From positions 1-64,000 of the forward strand of contig CAJNOL010000812.1 in the NCBI GenBank assembly GCA_905250125.1: a stretch of DNA of 64,000 nucleotides, given 5' to 3'. The notes beneath the pieces are model-generated. The model had not been told where the DNA came from, did not search any database, and was given only the letters and a program-made list of their open reading frames with translations. This stretch comes from Rotaria sordida (taxonomy: Eukaryota; Rotifera; Eurotatoria; Philodinida; Philodinidae). The translations under genes were made by a program, and so were the position numbers. Of the stretch, positions 63,078-64,000 are shown one piece after another (the first letter of the stretch is position 1; each line of letters opens with the position of its first letter).

Positions 63078-63856
63078 AAAACAGATGTTTTGTCATTTAT
63101 TTCTTCTAAAGGTGAACGAATAAAATATTGAAGTATAATGTTCGATAGAACTCGTCGTAGATTATCAACTAATATATGAAAGAGTTTGAGAATGACACAT
63201 ATATAAGAAAATATTGGCATAACAAGATGTTCAAGTTTTTTTGACTACAGCTGTATTTTAAAACTACATGTAAACATTGTTCTTACTCTTTGCAAGAGTA
63301 GGTATCCAATGACTAGACGTTGTATTATCATCATAGTTTTCCTTTACTTTTGCTTTGAAGGAGAAAGTCTCTCAAAAGCAAAAAACGAATTTATGAGAAT
63401 TGATAATCTTTCCCTACTCGTACACGTTGGTTACTACACTCACCTGCTCATTCATATAAAACTCATCACTTGGATAAGAATGAGAGCTAAAATATCTCGA
63501 TAGAAGATCTCACATTCATTCTTCTGAACTAAGTATTGAAGAAGAAAATCAGTGCAAATACAAATATGAAATATGTATTAAGAAATGATGCATCTTGAAT
63601 TTGAATACGAATCTTTATTCTGAAAGTAGAATCAAAATCGAAAAAAAAAAAGTTTATTAGCTGATAATGGAAATAAAAATGACAAAACTGCATGTATCTT
63701 TGGTAAAATGATCTTCGATAAAAATCAATCAAACAGACTATCATAGAAATTGTGAAAAAGTCCACACATATTCTGAAGAAAAAATTCACTTACTTATATT
63801 TTAGAAACTTAATACTTTCATGTTTTTATTTTAAAAAACCAACAATATAATCATCG

Positions 63857-63920
63857 CTCTATCACAGGGTGTGGGTATGAAGTCGACGAAAAAAAACACC
63901 CACACTCTCTTTTGGTAGAG
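63857..63920. repeat. Hairpin with 20-base arms
   Basis: CTCTATCACAGGGTGTGGGT (63857-63876) pairs with the inverse of ACCCACACTCTC...GGTAGAG (63897-63920) with a few mismatches and a loop of about 20 bases. It may be a small foldback element; no gene context suggests a structured RNA. Confidence 0.5.
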
Positions 63921-64000
63921 AATTTTTCGCTCTAGAAAACTATCGACTTTGATTTTCAAATAAGTCCTTCTTACCGGCGAAATATTAAGAAGATTGGTAT

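Larger units (their letters stand above)
62422..64000. other. Right-end flank; transposase relic and a hairpin, no intact gene
   Basis: After the stop at 62421 there is AT-rich 3' flank, the Tc1-type relic at 62871-63077, and a hairpin at 63857-63920 (CTCTATCACAGGGTGTGGGT against ACCCACACTCTCTTTTGGTAGAG). The frame at 63529-63789 (minus) is F/I-rich low complexity and is not taken as a gene. Confidence 0.5.

Noticed and set aside
63860-63880. GGGTGTGGGT considered as telomeric-type repeat
   Set aside because: It is a single copy forming one arm of a hairpin, not a tandem array.

Overview
The window is AT-rich (about 70 percent by eye) eukaryotic DNA with spliced genes, short GT-AG introns (many 50-70 bases), low-complexity N/Q/S-rich coding stretches and very many inverted-repeat DNA elements. 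The genes are clearly animal (type I PIP5K, mitochondrial PNPase, a rhodanese-type MAP-kinase phosphatase, a WSC/C-type-lectin membrane protein). My best guess is a bdelloid rotifer or a similar small-genome lophotrochozoan. This is inference from composition and gene style, not proof.

Layout. 1-11424 (minus): a large, mostly disordered protein of at least 1860 residues, cut by the left edge, with four copies of a short D-P-I-x-x-R-A-x-x-R motif. 14582-23104 (minus): a six-exon type I membrane protein with WSC-type cysteine modules, C-type-lectin-like domains and one C-terminal transmembrane segment. 26579-33611 and 35741-41651 (plus): two tandem but diverged type I phosphatidylinositol-4-phosphate 5-kinases. 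41938-48382 (plus): polyribonucleotide nucleotidyltransferase (PNPT1), starting only 286 bases after the second kinase. 54606-56276 (plus): a dual-specificity MAP-kinase phosphatase. 59139-62421 (plus): a protein with a probable PTB-like domain. I joined every gene exon by exon; all GT-AG junctions keep phase.

The other theme is DNA transposons and foldbacks in introns and intergenic DNA. Four carry diagnostic ends: a palindromic mariner-type element (TA target) at 17035-17717, a hAT-type element (8-base target duplication) filled with a minisatellite at 29605-30168, a Mutator-type element (9-base duplication) carrying a broken FLYWCH-like reading frame at 36648-37334, and a piggyBac-type element (TTAA) at 38355-38916. 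A Tc1-type transposase relic lies at about 62871-63077. At least ten further long palindromes are present; one has the 100-N assembly gap exactly at its centre.

The kinases and the MAP-kinase phosphatase are signalling genes and PNPase is mitochondrial. I see no evidence that neighbours form one pathway, and no clear new defence or biosynthetic system. The most novel material is the DPI-motif protein, the lectin/WSC receptor and the set of palindromic elements.
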